A DNA stretch of 64,000 nucleotides. Origin: Phaeodactylum tricornutum CCAP 1055/1 (taxonomy: Eukaryota; Bacillariophyta; Bacillariophyceae; Surirellales; Neidiaceae). The position numbers and the translations under genes were made by a program. The stretch is from the NCBI RefSeq assembly GCF_000150955.2, contig NC_011673.1:387394-451393 (forward strand), written 5' to 3'. The notes beneath the pieces are model-generated. The model saw only the letters and a program-made list of their open reading frames with translations, was not told where the DNA came from and did no database searches. Below, piece after piece: positions 21,992 to 31,893 of the stretch; within the stretch, counting starts at the first letter, position 1, and the number at the start of each line of letters is the position of its first letter.

Positions 21992-23134
21992 ATGAACAAG
22001 ACTATGTCCTCGTTGGCAATGGAGCTTCTTGTTCAATTCTCTTCGGGAGACTTCGCCTTCTCGGGAGAGCTTCAAGCTTTCTGGATGGCTGTTCAAGGTG
22101 CCATGATGGTCCGCCTAGGGCCAAATAAAGATCGCTCCCTTAACTGGTTCCATGCCTTTTCCTTGTCGGTAATCGGAGGCTTTGGTGGGGGGTGGCTTGG
22201 CTTTATCTGGATGGGAAGGCCATCGTCCATGCTGTCGAACGATTTGAACATGGCGTCCTGCATTGTAGCGTTCATTTTGGTCAACTACACGCCGATGGAT
22301 ATAGGCTTCAAATGCTGTAACAACATTATGGGGAAGATTGCTACGGTGGTTTTCGCTCAATTGTTTCGGTCTTTAGGAGTGGCCAAATTTGTCATGGTTT
22401 GTTTCGAAACTTTCAAAGACAGTCCATCGGCATATTATCCGATTCCAGTATTTGGGCCTATTTTGTACGCTACGTTACTCGGAAATATGGGTGGTTTTGT
22501 GCTGAAGGTGAGCGCGAAGGATGGGCATTCTAAATGATATTGTCCCTCTTTGCCTATTGATTCGCATACGCTAGTCTATACAAATGAAACCGACTTCATC
22601 GTACATCCGATAGCTGACGATTCTCTCTTCCATGCAGGGCTTCAACGGACACTTCGCCAACGGAATGCCTTGGCCGGTCCAAAATGGTATGTAAAGGTCA
22701 AAGCATCCCTTTGCTACTCTGTCTTTTAAATCCTGACTCGCTGCTGCTTTCTGTCCGAAGGCCTTTTTTGTGCAACATTTTATCATTTTTACGTAAACGA
22801 CCAGACCGGACCAATCGGCATCTTTCTGCGCAAGTCATTGAGAATGGCTCACTTTCTCGGCTTTAAGGACAACCAGACGTTTGCTCTAGTTGTAGTGACA
22901 ATGTTCATGCAAGTTATGGGAATCTTACAAATGCCAACCTTTCTCGGTCCTTCATTTACACCTTTTGGTTCCGCCATTCTCAGCCCGTTCCGTGACTCCT
23001 CCACCTGGAAAACCGGAGAAAAAGATACGGCATACAGCACCGCGCAGGCCGAAAAGAAGAAGAGACGGCGTGGTAAAGGAACTGTCAAGACAACAAGTGC
23101 AAGGATTCATAACAGTAAAGACAAACAATCTTAG
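21992..23134 (+). CDS. TRIC-type trimeric intracellular cation channel
   Basis: Exons 21992-22507, 22638-22686 and 22761-23134 splice in frame (312 residues). The track shows six to seven hydrophobic segments. Features shared with TMEM38/TRIC: a polar NWFHAF stretch before a Gly-rich helix (IGGFGGGWLGF), LLLGEP-like WMGRPSS, a VNYTPMDIGFKC segment matching the animal FCPLDLFYKC, a charged FRSLGVAKF stretch in the position of the PIP2-binding KEVxR, and a second Gly-rich helix (LLGNMGGFVLKGF). The C-terminus is a basic cytosolic tail (KKKRRRGKG). TRIC channels pass K+ across ER/SR membranes as counter-ions to Ca2+ release. The 49-nt middle exon is short but in phase. The start is the first ATG; the frame is open five codons further. 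Confidence 0.75.
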
Positions 23135-23330
23135 AAAGGCGATATATACAACATTGGTATTAGTCATTTTTACAAAAGAAAGAATCGTTGCTGGTTATGT
23201 TGAATTGTGGGGCTTGTTTATGTGCTCGTTAGCGCCCGTTCACGATATAGGATATCAATAGTAGTTTCAATGTGTATTTGGCAGAAAGATGTGAGGGTAC
23301 GCATACCACGGCGTTTCAAAGTATATCCTC

Positions 23331-26300
23331 TCATTCCGTCATCATTGTAGTAAGTTTCGTCACAATATGCTTTGCAAACGTATAGTTGCGCTGTCGATCA
23401 AACGAGGCAATTTGTCAGTTTCAGATCGCTGGACCGTAAACGTCACATAATCGTTCATGGTCTCTTACTAATTCCTCGGAGTGTGCACTCAATTCCTTGA
23501 GGAGCAATCGCTTCTCGTCAGATTCCGGAACCACGTCTAGTGTTGTTTGAACCACATAATTTGCGTAGGCATCACGAACCATCAAGAGAACTACAGTAGA
23601 GCTTTCGGATCCGGAAGTTGACGAAATGTTAGGCTTCCGTGGGTGCGAGAGAAATAATGTAAGTCGAGATGGTAAAATCCAATTGAGTATCGTGTGAGGT
23701 ACTCACCTTGAGCATTTCTCGTACTATAGCTCTGCGTTGAGACCCATTACCGTATTTAAGAAGCTTTTCAACAACATTGCTTGCGAATTTCTGTCTTGAG
23801 AGACCGAGAAGCCCATTTTCTACGACGATGTGGAGAATCGAATCTCTGTCAGACTGACGGCCAAATTGAAGGACATGTTGGATGACGTAGTTGCCGTACT
23901 GGTCATCGAGAAGCTTCCTATGGGCCTTGCAAATCTCGTCCAGGACGGCTGTTTTCTTCGTCTTCTCACAGTGTTCAAGAATCCGTTGAAGTACTCGACA
24001 GCCGTAAGGATGACAAGACAATGTTTTGGTGTTCACCAGTACATCGTTGATAATGAATTCGATTTGCTCGGTCAAGAACTTGGCTCTACCGTGGTCCCCA
24101 AGCGCAGTTGCTTTCTTTGCCCGAGCATTTATCACTTCAACACACTTCTGGATGACATGGTTTTCATTTTGATCATGGATGCAGCTGAGGACATTATGGT
24201 GAAATTCCATTAGCAGTCGAGGGAGCTCTTCTTCCGGCAAAGCCTCCAACGCTTTTTGAACAACACGGCATCCATACATCTGAAGTGACAGCTGCAGCAT
24301 TTCGCTCTCCAAAGTATTCCGAATTTCAGACTTCATGTCAGCCGAACCAAAATCTAAAAGCTTTTGGATGACATAGTTACCAAAAACGTCGTTTCGCAAA
24401 CGACGAATTGCTGGAAGCACTTCCGACATGACAATCTGCTGCTCTGAAGTATCTCCCAGTTCAAGTCGCTGCTGAATGAATCGAGATCCATTTTGGTCTT
24501 GGCAAAATTCAACTATGTGACCTTCAATTTGAAACATCGTCCAATCTCGATTTTTCGTCGTACGAAATTCCTCTAGTAACGGGCTGGACGAGCAATTTGA
24601 TGTGTTCTTAGAGTCAGTACTCCGTCTAGTGTTTGGAGTGGCACGTCGACCTCGGCCTACTCTCTCTCGCTGCCTGCCGTACTGGCTGGCCGAATGTTCG
24701 TTCAAACCTGGCATACCGATATGCCGTGATGAGACGGATCCTAGACTCCCTGATTCCCCTGCACTCATCAGTGGAGTTGCTGGCAATCTCGATCCTTGTT
24801 CAAGCTGTTCCGGCGACCAGTAAGCTAATTGCTGATTTGCAGCTTGTACTTCTAACACCGACAAATATTGCCTTCCACCGGGATCATTCTGAAAAATTTC
24901 GCGCGGCTCTTGAGTTTGGTGCAAAAAATTTTGCTGGTTTTGCAAAGAGATCGAGAATTGCGTTTGTGGATGTGACTGAAACTGATGTGAAGACTCAGTC
25001 ACGCCAGGCTGTTGTGGCGGCTGAGACACGGAGGATGAAGAGTTCACGTAAATGGTATGCCCATTTGGCATTACTTGGGCCTCGAATCTCTCAGATGGTT
25101 GCCCGTCGTAATAAAGTTGATGCGATGGAGAGCCTGGCATCGCTTGATGCGTCATCTGTTGGCGATGATTTATTCCTCCAAAGGTCTGACTGGACTTTAG
25201 CTGACTTGAGGACTGCCTTTGTAAATGCGAATACTGTAGAGACAAATGACTTGTAGTATTGTCTATGTCTCGCGAAGACGCGGGTGCCACAGTGTTTCCA
25301 CCAATATTCCCATTTTGTTCATAATCTGAAACACCGTGGTAGCTATAGATACCGCTGCATGAAGTAGGTATATGGTGGCTAAGACCAAAGTATTGGTGCT
25401 GCTGTCTCAATGCACCGTGGAGATTTGTGCCTCCGGTCCAAGTGCGCTTATCTTCTTTCCCGTAGGTGTCAATCTTCCGAGAAAGACGCGGCGACTCTCC
25501 AAAGTGGTACTGCAGCTCGGCCTCGTCAGCTGTTCCCCTTTCTTGAATGAGGTCCACTAAGGTCTTCGATGCAGGCCTCATAATATCATCTTGATCACTT
25601 TCAGTGACTTGACTAGAACTCAAGCGACCAAAGTTTCCGTCGATATGATGGGATAATCTACCGGCTCCAGAGTGCAGGGGATAGCTTTGCTGCATACCAG
25701 GTGGTGCGCTTGCAAAACGAGCGGAATACTCAGGAGCTGCGGACTGGGACCGAACTAAGCCGTCCACTTTAGCAACACTCAACACGGTGGGATTGATTTC
25801 TTTAATTTTTTGAGCGTACATTCCACCATTTGAATTTGTCAGCCCTGAAACACTAGAGCCACTCATGAAAGCAGGCTGAAGATATGGCGAAGACGATATT
25901 GTGGGAGCTGTCGCCCTTCCTCCATCGTCGCCCACAGTATTCAACAAAGCTGCGGTCAAATATTGACTTTCAGGCTTGTGCCTGCCGGCAAAGTTTGTGC
26001 CAGATTGTGCGGCCAAATTAATTTCGCCGTAACCTTTCGTAACGTGTTCCAGTGTATCTTGCTGACGGTAGTGGAGAACGAGAACCGTAAGATCGGGTTC
26101 TACGACAAAACAGAGAATAAAACTTTCCTGGAAGCAACTTACGTTACCAAACAGCGACTCTCCGTTCGTGTCATGGTCGTTGTCTGAGGACGGAGGTGGG
26201 GCGGAAGTTGAACGTTCTATAAACTGTCCAAGGGAGCCTCTGGGTGGGACGTACATGTGAGTAGACGAATAGTCATCTAGTCGGTGTTGTTTGGCACAGT

Positions 26301-26331
26301 CAGCGTTCTCCCAGGGACTCTGTCCCTGCAT
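23331..26331 (-). CDS. Pumilio/PUF RNA-binding protein
   Basis: Exons 26331-23707, 23633-23469 and 23468/23391 intron to 23390-23331 join in frame, 949 residues. The N-terminal 600 residues are Gln/Ser-rich and disordered. The C-terminal Puf domain shows eight repeats with the base-reading triplets, e.g. NGSRFIQQ, FGNYVIQKLL, YGCRVVQKAL, NENHVIQKCV, YGCRVLQRIL, YGNYVIQHVL, FASNVVEKLL, YANYVVQTTL. Repeat 8 and the capping helix LRNYTFAKHIVTKL are only restored by the two 3' introns (GTGAGT..GGAAG; GTAAGA..GACAG). A phase-0, 108-nt stretch near residue 60 has GTAAGT..AAAG ends and an out-of-character hydrophobic translation (FILCFVVEPDLTVLVLHY), so it is probably a read-through intron, giving 913 residues. 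It binds UGUA-type 3' UTR sites and represses mRNAs. Confidence 0.93.
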
Positions 26332-27677
26332 GCTTGGTCTTGACGGTCCCTATGCTATCGTATAGAATCCAAGTCAGGTCAACTTGAGTAGGACCTTCAA
26401 AAGTTAATCCAATTTGGTTGGTTTCCTGGATAGGCGTGGTTAGTGTTGCCATGCTCTGTGTTGCGGTCGACAGTAGCCTCTGCGTCGATCATTTTGCATC
26501 AGAACACAGCCACACAAAAGAGAGCACCAGAAACTGTATCGGCCCGGCGTGGGAAAAGTGGGGCAGGGCAAGTTGTGATTGGGTACACTACGTAATCATA
26601 TTTATTGTGAAAGTGTGACGTATGTTAGGCGCATACGAAGCTGAAATGGAGGCTTATATGGCGATTTCTGGAAAGAACACTTCAGAGGTGAACGTATCTG
26701 ATTAAATCGTAACAACTCGAGAATTCGCATAAGAATTGAAAGACATTCTCCCCAGCTTTGAGGAAAGCTGACATATACCCTAGCCAACGGTAGTCCACAG
26801 TTGCATTCTCGGCCTAAATTGGGCCTCGTTGATAGGTCCATTTTAATTTGTATCTTGTAACTGACTCTGCGAAGAAACAATGAGATCTGCGATACTTTCA
26901 GGGAAGCAATAGGTCATGAAATTGGGAGACGTGTCAGATACTTTTGATGTACAGTTGGAAATCGTGCCGATGCCGGTGTCATCCCAATTTGCTGGTGCAC
27001 ATACAAAATCCCACAAGACACCGAGTCAACAGATCCCTTACAATTAGTTCCCGGATTCCTGTCATCAAGGCCAATTGGATTTCAGAGGAAAAAGTGGAAT
27101 CTTTTTCGCTGTCAATAGGAATAATTCATGATTACAAACTTTCACACGCAGATGTTTCATGTATGTTTGTCATGTCAAAGGCTATGGGTGTACCCCAAAA
27201 GGTTACTCCCCCGGGAAATGACGAATATAATGTTACTATTTGCTCGATATTGTGACGCTATTCGCAATAAAGTTCCGATAGTTAAAAAAGAGGTATATCT
27301 CATATTGAACTTAAATCCTTTCGGTCCAAAATCGTATGTTTATACAGCGATGTCTGACTGGCATTCTTGTTCGAGGAGGTAGAAAGGCGATTGTTCCATC
27401 AGAAAAAAGACACGCCCGAAACGCACTGGCAACGTATGCACGTCGATTGAGGCATCTCACAGGAAAATGCTGCCGGAAGCAAGTTCTCGCCGGCAGTTTT
27501 GTCGTGTGCGTATACGAGACATCGTGTGCAAATGAAGTCCCGTTTGTTACGTCTTCGATTTGCGGCAAGAGTAAAATTATCTCGAAGCACGTTATCGTTC
27601 AGAGTCAGGAAACCACGTTCCAAGTCTAAATCCTGTAATGTAATTATTGCTGCAAAAGCTTACTCTGAAACCTTTTC
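26332..27677. other. Divergent intergenic region (Pumilio / MOCS3)
   Basis: About 1.35 kb. Short frames on both strands (26602-26880, 26944-27382, 27311-27629) have no domain. It holds both promoters and the long Pumilio 5' UTR by position. Confidence 0.4.
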
Positions 27678-29042
27678 ATGGAGCTCCATGAAGAGAAACG
27701 AGGAGACGAGGCTCAAATGGGCGAGCTTGAAGCGCGAATAAAAATTCTTGAAGAAGAAAACAGGATTTTGCGTTCTGCTCTGCAGATGCAATCAGAATTC
27801 TTCTCATGCTCACAGTCATCCGAGCAATTTCTTCCCACTTTGGATGTTCTTTCCGAGCTTTCAGCAGATCACGTGGAGCGTTACTCTCGCCAAATGATTA
27901 CCGCGGACGGCTTTGGCGTAGGAGGGCAAAAGAAGCTTTTGTCTTCGGCAGTTTTGGTGATTGGCGCTGGCGGGATCGGTTCCACCGCGATTCCATACCT
28001 TGCCGCCGCTGGAGTTGGTCGCATAGGTATTGTAGATTTTGATACTGTTGATATTTCGAATCTGCATCGCCAAGTAATTCACAAAACAGCTGACATTGGC
28101 ATGAATAAAGCTGTGTCTGCATGTCACGCCGTTCGATCTCTGAATCCGATGTGCGAAGTCTACTCATACGAGACAGACTTGAACCATGGCAATGCGTTGC
28201 CTTTAGTTCAAAATTTCGACTGTGTGGTTGACTGTAGTGACAATCCTAAGACGCGGTACTTGGTCAATGACGCATGCGTACTTGCCGAGAAGCCGCTTAT
28301 TTCAGCCAGTGCCATAGGTACTGAAGGACAGGTTACAGTTTATAATTTCCAAGGTGCGCCCTGCTATCGGTGTTTGTATCCTACACCGAACGCTGCAGGA
28401 GGATGCCGCACCTGCGTGGATGCAGGGGTACTAGGACCTGTTCCGGGGCTAGTTGGAATTTTGCAAGCAACCGAGACCCTCAAAGTTTTGACAGGGAGCG
28501 GCACAACAATGAAAGGCCACCTTCTTATGTACAACGCAATGGATTGCTCGTTTCTCAAGATTGTGAAGCCGCCAAAGCAGACAAAGTGTCGTGTATGCGG
28601 TCCTGATGCAACCATTCTATCGATGGAAGCCAGTAACGCTAGTTTGTTGCATGCTCAAGGACCGATGCAAACAATTGATCGCCCTTCACTGCCTAGTGAG
28701 TCAAATATCTCCTGCATTGAGTACAGCCGAGTCCGAGAAGACAAGGTTCCACACATTCTTGTTGACGTAAGAACCAAGCTGCAATTTGAGATGTGTGCTT
28801 TAGAGGAAGCGGTGCATATTCCGCTGTCCTCTCTATCCCAACAACTGGATCAAATAGAAAAGCTATCTGGCGGCACAAAACCTGTCTATTGTATTTGTCG
28901 GCGTGGAGTTGATTCAGTTGAAGCAACTCGGATACTTGACGCTGCAAAATTATCACACCCAAACATTCATTCGGCCAAGAACGTGGCCGGTGGGCTGGTA
29001 AGCTGGAGGAAAGAAGTAGACACTTCCTTTCCCAAGTACTAA
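27678..29042 (+). CDS. MOCS3: MOCS3/Uba4: E1-like adenylyltransferase plus rhodanese
   Basis: A single-exon 454-residue protein. After a short coiled coil (MGELEARIKILEEEN), the ThiF/MoeB-type domain has the ATP loop VLVIGAGGIGS, the D..N..RQ.I..T..G line (DFDTVDISNLHRQVIHKTAD), zinc pairs CYRC and CRVC, and an internal CRTC. The C-terminal rhodanese domain starts ILVDVRT and ends with the persulfide loop CRRGVDS. It adenylates and thiolates the C-terminal Gly of Urm1 (tRNA wobble-U thiolation) and of MOCS2A/MoaD (molybdopterin). The gene ends 27 bp from the stop of the convergent pseudouridine synthase gene, so the two transcripts must overlap at their 3' ends. Confidence 0.95.
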   Translation: MELHEEKRGDEAQMGELEARIKILEEENRILRSALQMQSEFFSCSQSSEQFLPTLDVLSELSADHVERYSRQMITADGFGVGGQKKLLSSAVLVIGAGGIGSTAIPYLAAAGVGRIGIVDFDTVDISNLHRQVIHKTADIGMNKAVSACHAVRSLNPMCEVYSYETDLNHGNALPLVQNFDCVVDCSDNPKTRYLVNDACVLAEKPLISASAIGTEGQVTVYNFQGAPCYRCLYPTPNAAGGCRTCVDAGVLGPVPGLVGILQATETLKVLTGSGTTMKGHLLMYNAMDCSFLKIVKPPKQTKCRVCGPDATILSMEASNASLLHAQGPMQTIDRPSLPSESNISCIEYSRVREDKVPHILVDVRTKLQFEMCALEEAVHIPLSSLSQQLDQIEKLSGGTKPVYCICRRGVDSVEATRILDAAKLSHPNIHSAKNVAGGLVSWRKEVDTSFPKY

Positions 29043-29069
29043 TGTTATATATCAAGCTAGAACTAATCA

Positions 29070-30635
29070 TTAGATTTTAATGTCATGGAACTTGGCAAAT
29101 CTCTCTTCTTCTCTCCGCAGCAAAGAAGAGAACTTGACTGGAAGCGTGATTGAGGCAGTTACCATAACTTTGTTACTGCTTGATAGCCACAGCTGCCCAC
29201 TTTTATCCACAAGTTCATCCCACTTAAGACGACCTTCTGGAGAATTATAGTACGGGTGTTCAAGACTCACACGGGTCGAACACAGGAAGAGACCACGATC
29301 GCGAAACCTCATGGCAGACTCGGTCCCTCCGTCGTATTCATCGTCACCTACCAGAGGCCGCTGACAAACCCACGCCATGTGCCGTCGCAGCTGATGATAG
29401 CGCCCTGTTTTAGGTTTCAACTCGACCAGTGTAAGATATCCGTCGTTGGCATGTAGCGACTTGATTGATCGGACCACCCTCCATACAGTAACCGCCTTCT
29501 TTTCGTCGAGAGGGGAGTCGATTAGCTGCCAATCATCAAGATCATTGGGGTCCACATCCACTCCGAGTTCGTACGCGGTCTTCGAAGAAATCTTCGATTC
29601 GTTCGAATAGGTTGGAATACCGTTTATGACCGCAAAATACGTTTTCTTCACTATACGGTCATGAAACTGCCGCGAAAGACACAGCATGGCGGGTTTCGTT
29701 TTGGCAATGCAAAGTATACCACTCGTAGGTTTGTCTAGTCGATGAACCGATGCGGGTCGCCGTAACACTGAAATGGTACCTACTTTCGGCGGTGCGAGAA
29801 CAAAGGGAAGCGCAGCCCTTACGGTCATAATACCGTGTCCTCCATTTCTTTGATTGTAAACAACGATGCCGGCGGGCTTGTTCACTAATGCCCAATGGTC
29901 ATCTTCGATTATGACTGGAAGCTCAAAGGGTGGCTTTTTATAGTTCAAAACAGGAAAATACCCGCTGCCGATTCGAACTTGCTTTCCGACGGTGTCCCCT
30001 GGGTACAACCGATCACCCACGCGGCCTCGGACACACATTAATGGATCAAATATTGTTGACTCTGGAGTCTTTTCGTCCATCTTTAGAGCTCCTCGATGAA
30101 TCAAAACATTACCTTTACGACAAGCTTTACGTGCACGAGAAAAAGAAGGAAAGTCAATAGGATCGGCCATCATAAGTGCTATTGGTAAGGACACGTTTCG
30201 TGGCGAGAGATCAAGCCTTTCCGCATCTTTCGGATCTATCCCTAGTTGGCTCCAATCGAAGTCCTTCTCGGCAGAGAACGTGTATTGCTTTACTACAAAG
30301 AAACCCTTCGGAATTCCTATCGGCAAACTTGAAAAATCTTCTTCTGACAAAAGTACTTCCTCTTCCTCACCGAGGGCTTGTTCTAAGGCGTCTGACGATA
30401 CTTCCGAGGAAGCTGAATATGGACTCTGCGAAGCGCGCAATTTCCACTGACGGTGTCGTATACAATGTGGAAGCTTTCTAGATGAAAAGTAATGGTTGTT
30501 ATCTGAATCCGAGTATTGACGTGGGAGGAAGAAAGAGTTTTTGGACGCAGCAGGGAGCCGACAATGATTTCTTGCTGAGCGCCATGCTCGGCAACTGATG
30601 ACGCCCAGCATCAAAAAAATGATGCCAATCCTCAT
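29070..30635 (-). CDS. RluA-family RNA pseudouridine synthase with organelle-type leader
   Basis: 521 residues from the ATG at 30635. The leader MRIGIIFLMLGVISCRAWRS is a clear signal-peptide-like segment followed by a basic Ser-rich stretch, so import into the plastid or secretory entry is likely. An S4-like region is at about 160-220 (SRARKACRKGNVLIHRG, DRLYPGDTV). The catalytic domain has ALVNKPAGIVVYNQ, the catalytic Asp in SVHRLDKPTSGIL, KTYFAVINGIP and KTGRYHQLRRHMAW. The domain carries a longer spacer than bacterial RluA between the S4-like and catalytic parts. The RNA target is not predictable from sequence. Confidence 0.92.
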   Translation of the reverse strand: MRIGIIFLMLGVISCRAWRSARNHCRLPAASKNSFFLPRQYSDSDNNHYFSSRKLPHCIRHRQWKLRASQSPYSASSEVSSDALEQALGEEEEVLLSEEDFSSLPIGIPKGFFVVKQYTFSAEKDFDWSQLGIDPKDAERLDLSPRNVSLPIALMMADPIDFPSFSRARKACRKGNVLIHRGALKMDEKTPESTIFDPLMCVRGRVGDRLYPGDTVGKQVRIGSGYFPVLNYKKPPFELPVIIEDDHWALVNKPAGIVVYNQRNGGHGIMTVRAALPFVLAPPKVGTISVLRRPASVHRLDKPTSGILCIAKTKPAMLCLSRQFHDRIVKKTYFAVINGIPTYSNESKISSKTAYELGVDVDPNDLDDWQLIDSPLDEKKAVTVWRVVRSIKSLHANDGYLTLVELKPKTGRYHQLRRHMAWVCQRPLVGDDEYDGGTESAMRFRDRGLFLCSTRVSLEHPYYNSPEGRLKWDELVDKSGQLWLSSSNKVMVTASITLPVKFSSLLRREEERFAKFHDIKI

Positions 30636-31893
30636 CAGCTCATCAGCATGGAGCTGTTACCGCTTTCCGATTTGTTTGAAGAAAAAAGAAAACGGGTGGC
30701 GGCCGAGTTGACAGTTGGCGAATATGTGAAAGCTATGTTCCTGTCATGAAATTAGATGTTGGAGGACCGTGTGACTACGATGTTACAAAGAAAGAGTTTC
30801 AAATGTGTAAAGTTTGAGTATTTCAAAATTTGACCTCGCAACATAAAATATACATATATTCTATGAGCGCCCGGAGCAATGTAAGCATGGTTGGTACGCG
30901 ACCCCATTCGCGTTCCAACGTTCGAACTGGTCGGTGAAATGAGCGCGAAACGGCTTTCAAGTAAAATTAGCAATGCAATTAGCAAGCAATCCAATGCTCG
31001 GTCTATGCTCTGTGTATGATATAGCGGAGGTATCGTAACAAAATGAATCAACTGTAGATGCAATTCAGTATACTTGTCTAAATCAAACATGATGTTAAAA
31101 AATATCCGATCTAGTTGACGCCGTTTGCGCCTCCGACGACGTGATTCTGGATCAAACCGTAAAGGTGTGCCGTCCATCGGCACAATGTTCTGTAGATTGG
31201 TATGATCAATACACACACTCTATTTCGTCTTTGGCTTCAGTATTGACTACATCGTTTTTGGCTATTAGACCCGGCTTAACAGTTCGGTATGCGCGGATGT
31301 CCCTTGGCATGGCGGGTCTATCCTTTGGTCTTGAAACTAGGTAGTCTTTACCTTGAGCACATTTGATGATGTACTTACAGATACTTTTTCTGAAGCCCTT
31401 TGCAACGTTTATTTCTGATCTCATTGTTTTCTTAGTGGACTAACATACAATTTTCTTTTTGCCGTATGAACAAATCAAAAACACTCCACATGTTGCTGTG
31501 ACCAGAAACACACCGCTACTGAATTATCAGATCACCTGGAGGGAGCTGCACTTGTTGTACTGTAAACGTCGGGAGCAAAATTCAACATTAGCCAAGCGTT
31601 TAAATTTGGGAGCAAATTGTTAGTGCAGGTAAGAAGGATCAAAATGCATGTGTCTGAATGTGACTATGAATTTTGTCAAACACCTTCCATTTTAAACCCG
31701 GAGCTCTGTTCAATACAGGATTGTGTAATAGGACAGCATAGGTTGTGGTTCCTGGCCTGGTCTCTAAAATAGGTTCTTCATACAGTCTCTTTTGACTGAC
31801 TTTACTTTGGATTCCGGACTTGCAGGTTTCAAGCAATGCCATTCCCAACTTCATCTTTTATATCCTTCATGTAAGAGACGGTTTGCTTTTAAT
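30636..31893. other. Intergenic with weak minus-strand coding traces
   Basis: Around 31080-31430 (-) two neighbouring frames look faintly protein-like: RDIRAYRTVKPGLIAKNDVV, and NIVPMDGTPLRFDPESRRRR with a run of Arg. They are in different frames and only about 30 bp lies between them, too short for a normal intron. This could be a small unrecognised gene. The rest shows nothing. Confidence 0.3.

Noticed and set aside
31080-31430. Minus-strand pieces with an Arg run
   Set aside because: Frames cannot be joined by a plausible intron and no family is recalled; kept only as a note in the intergenic entry.
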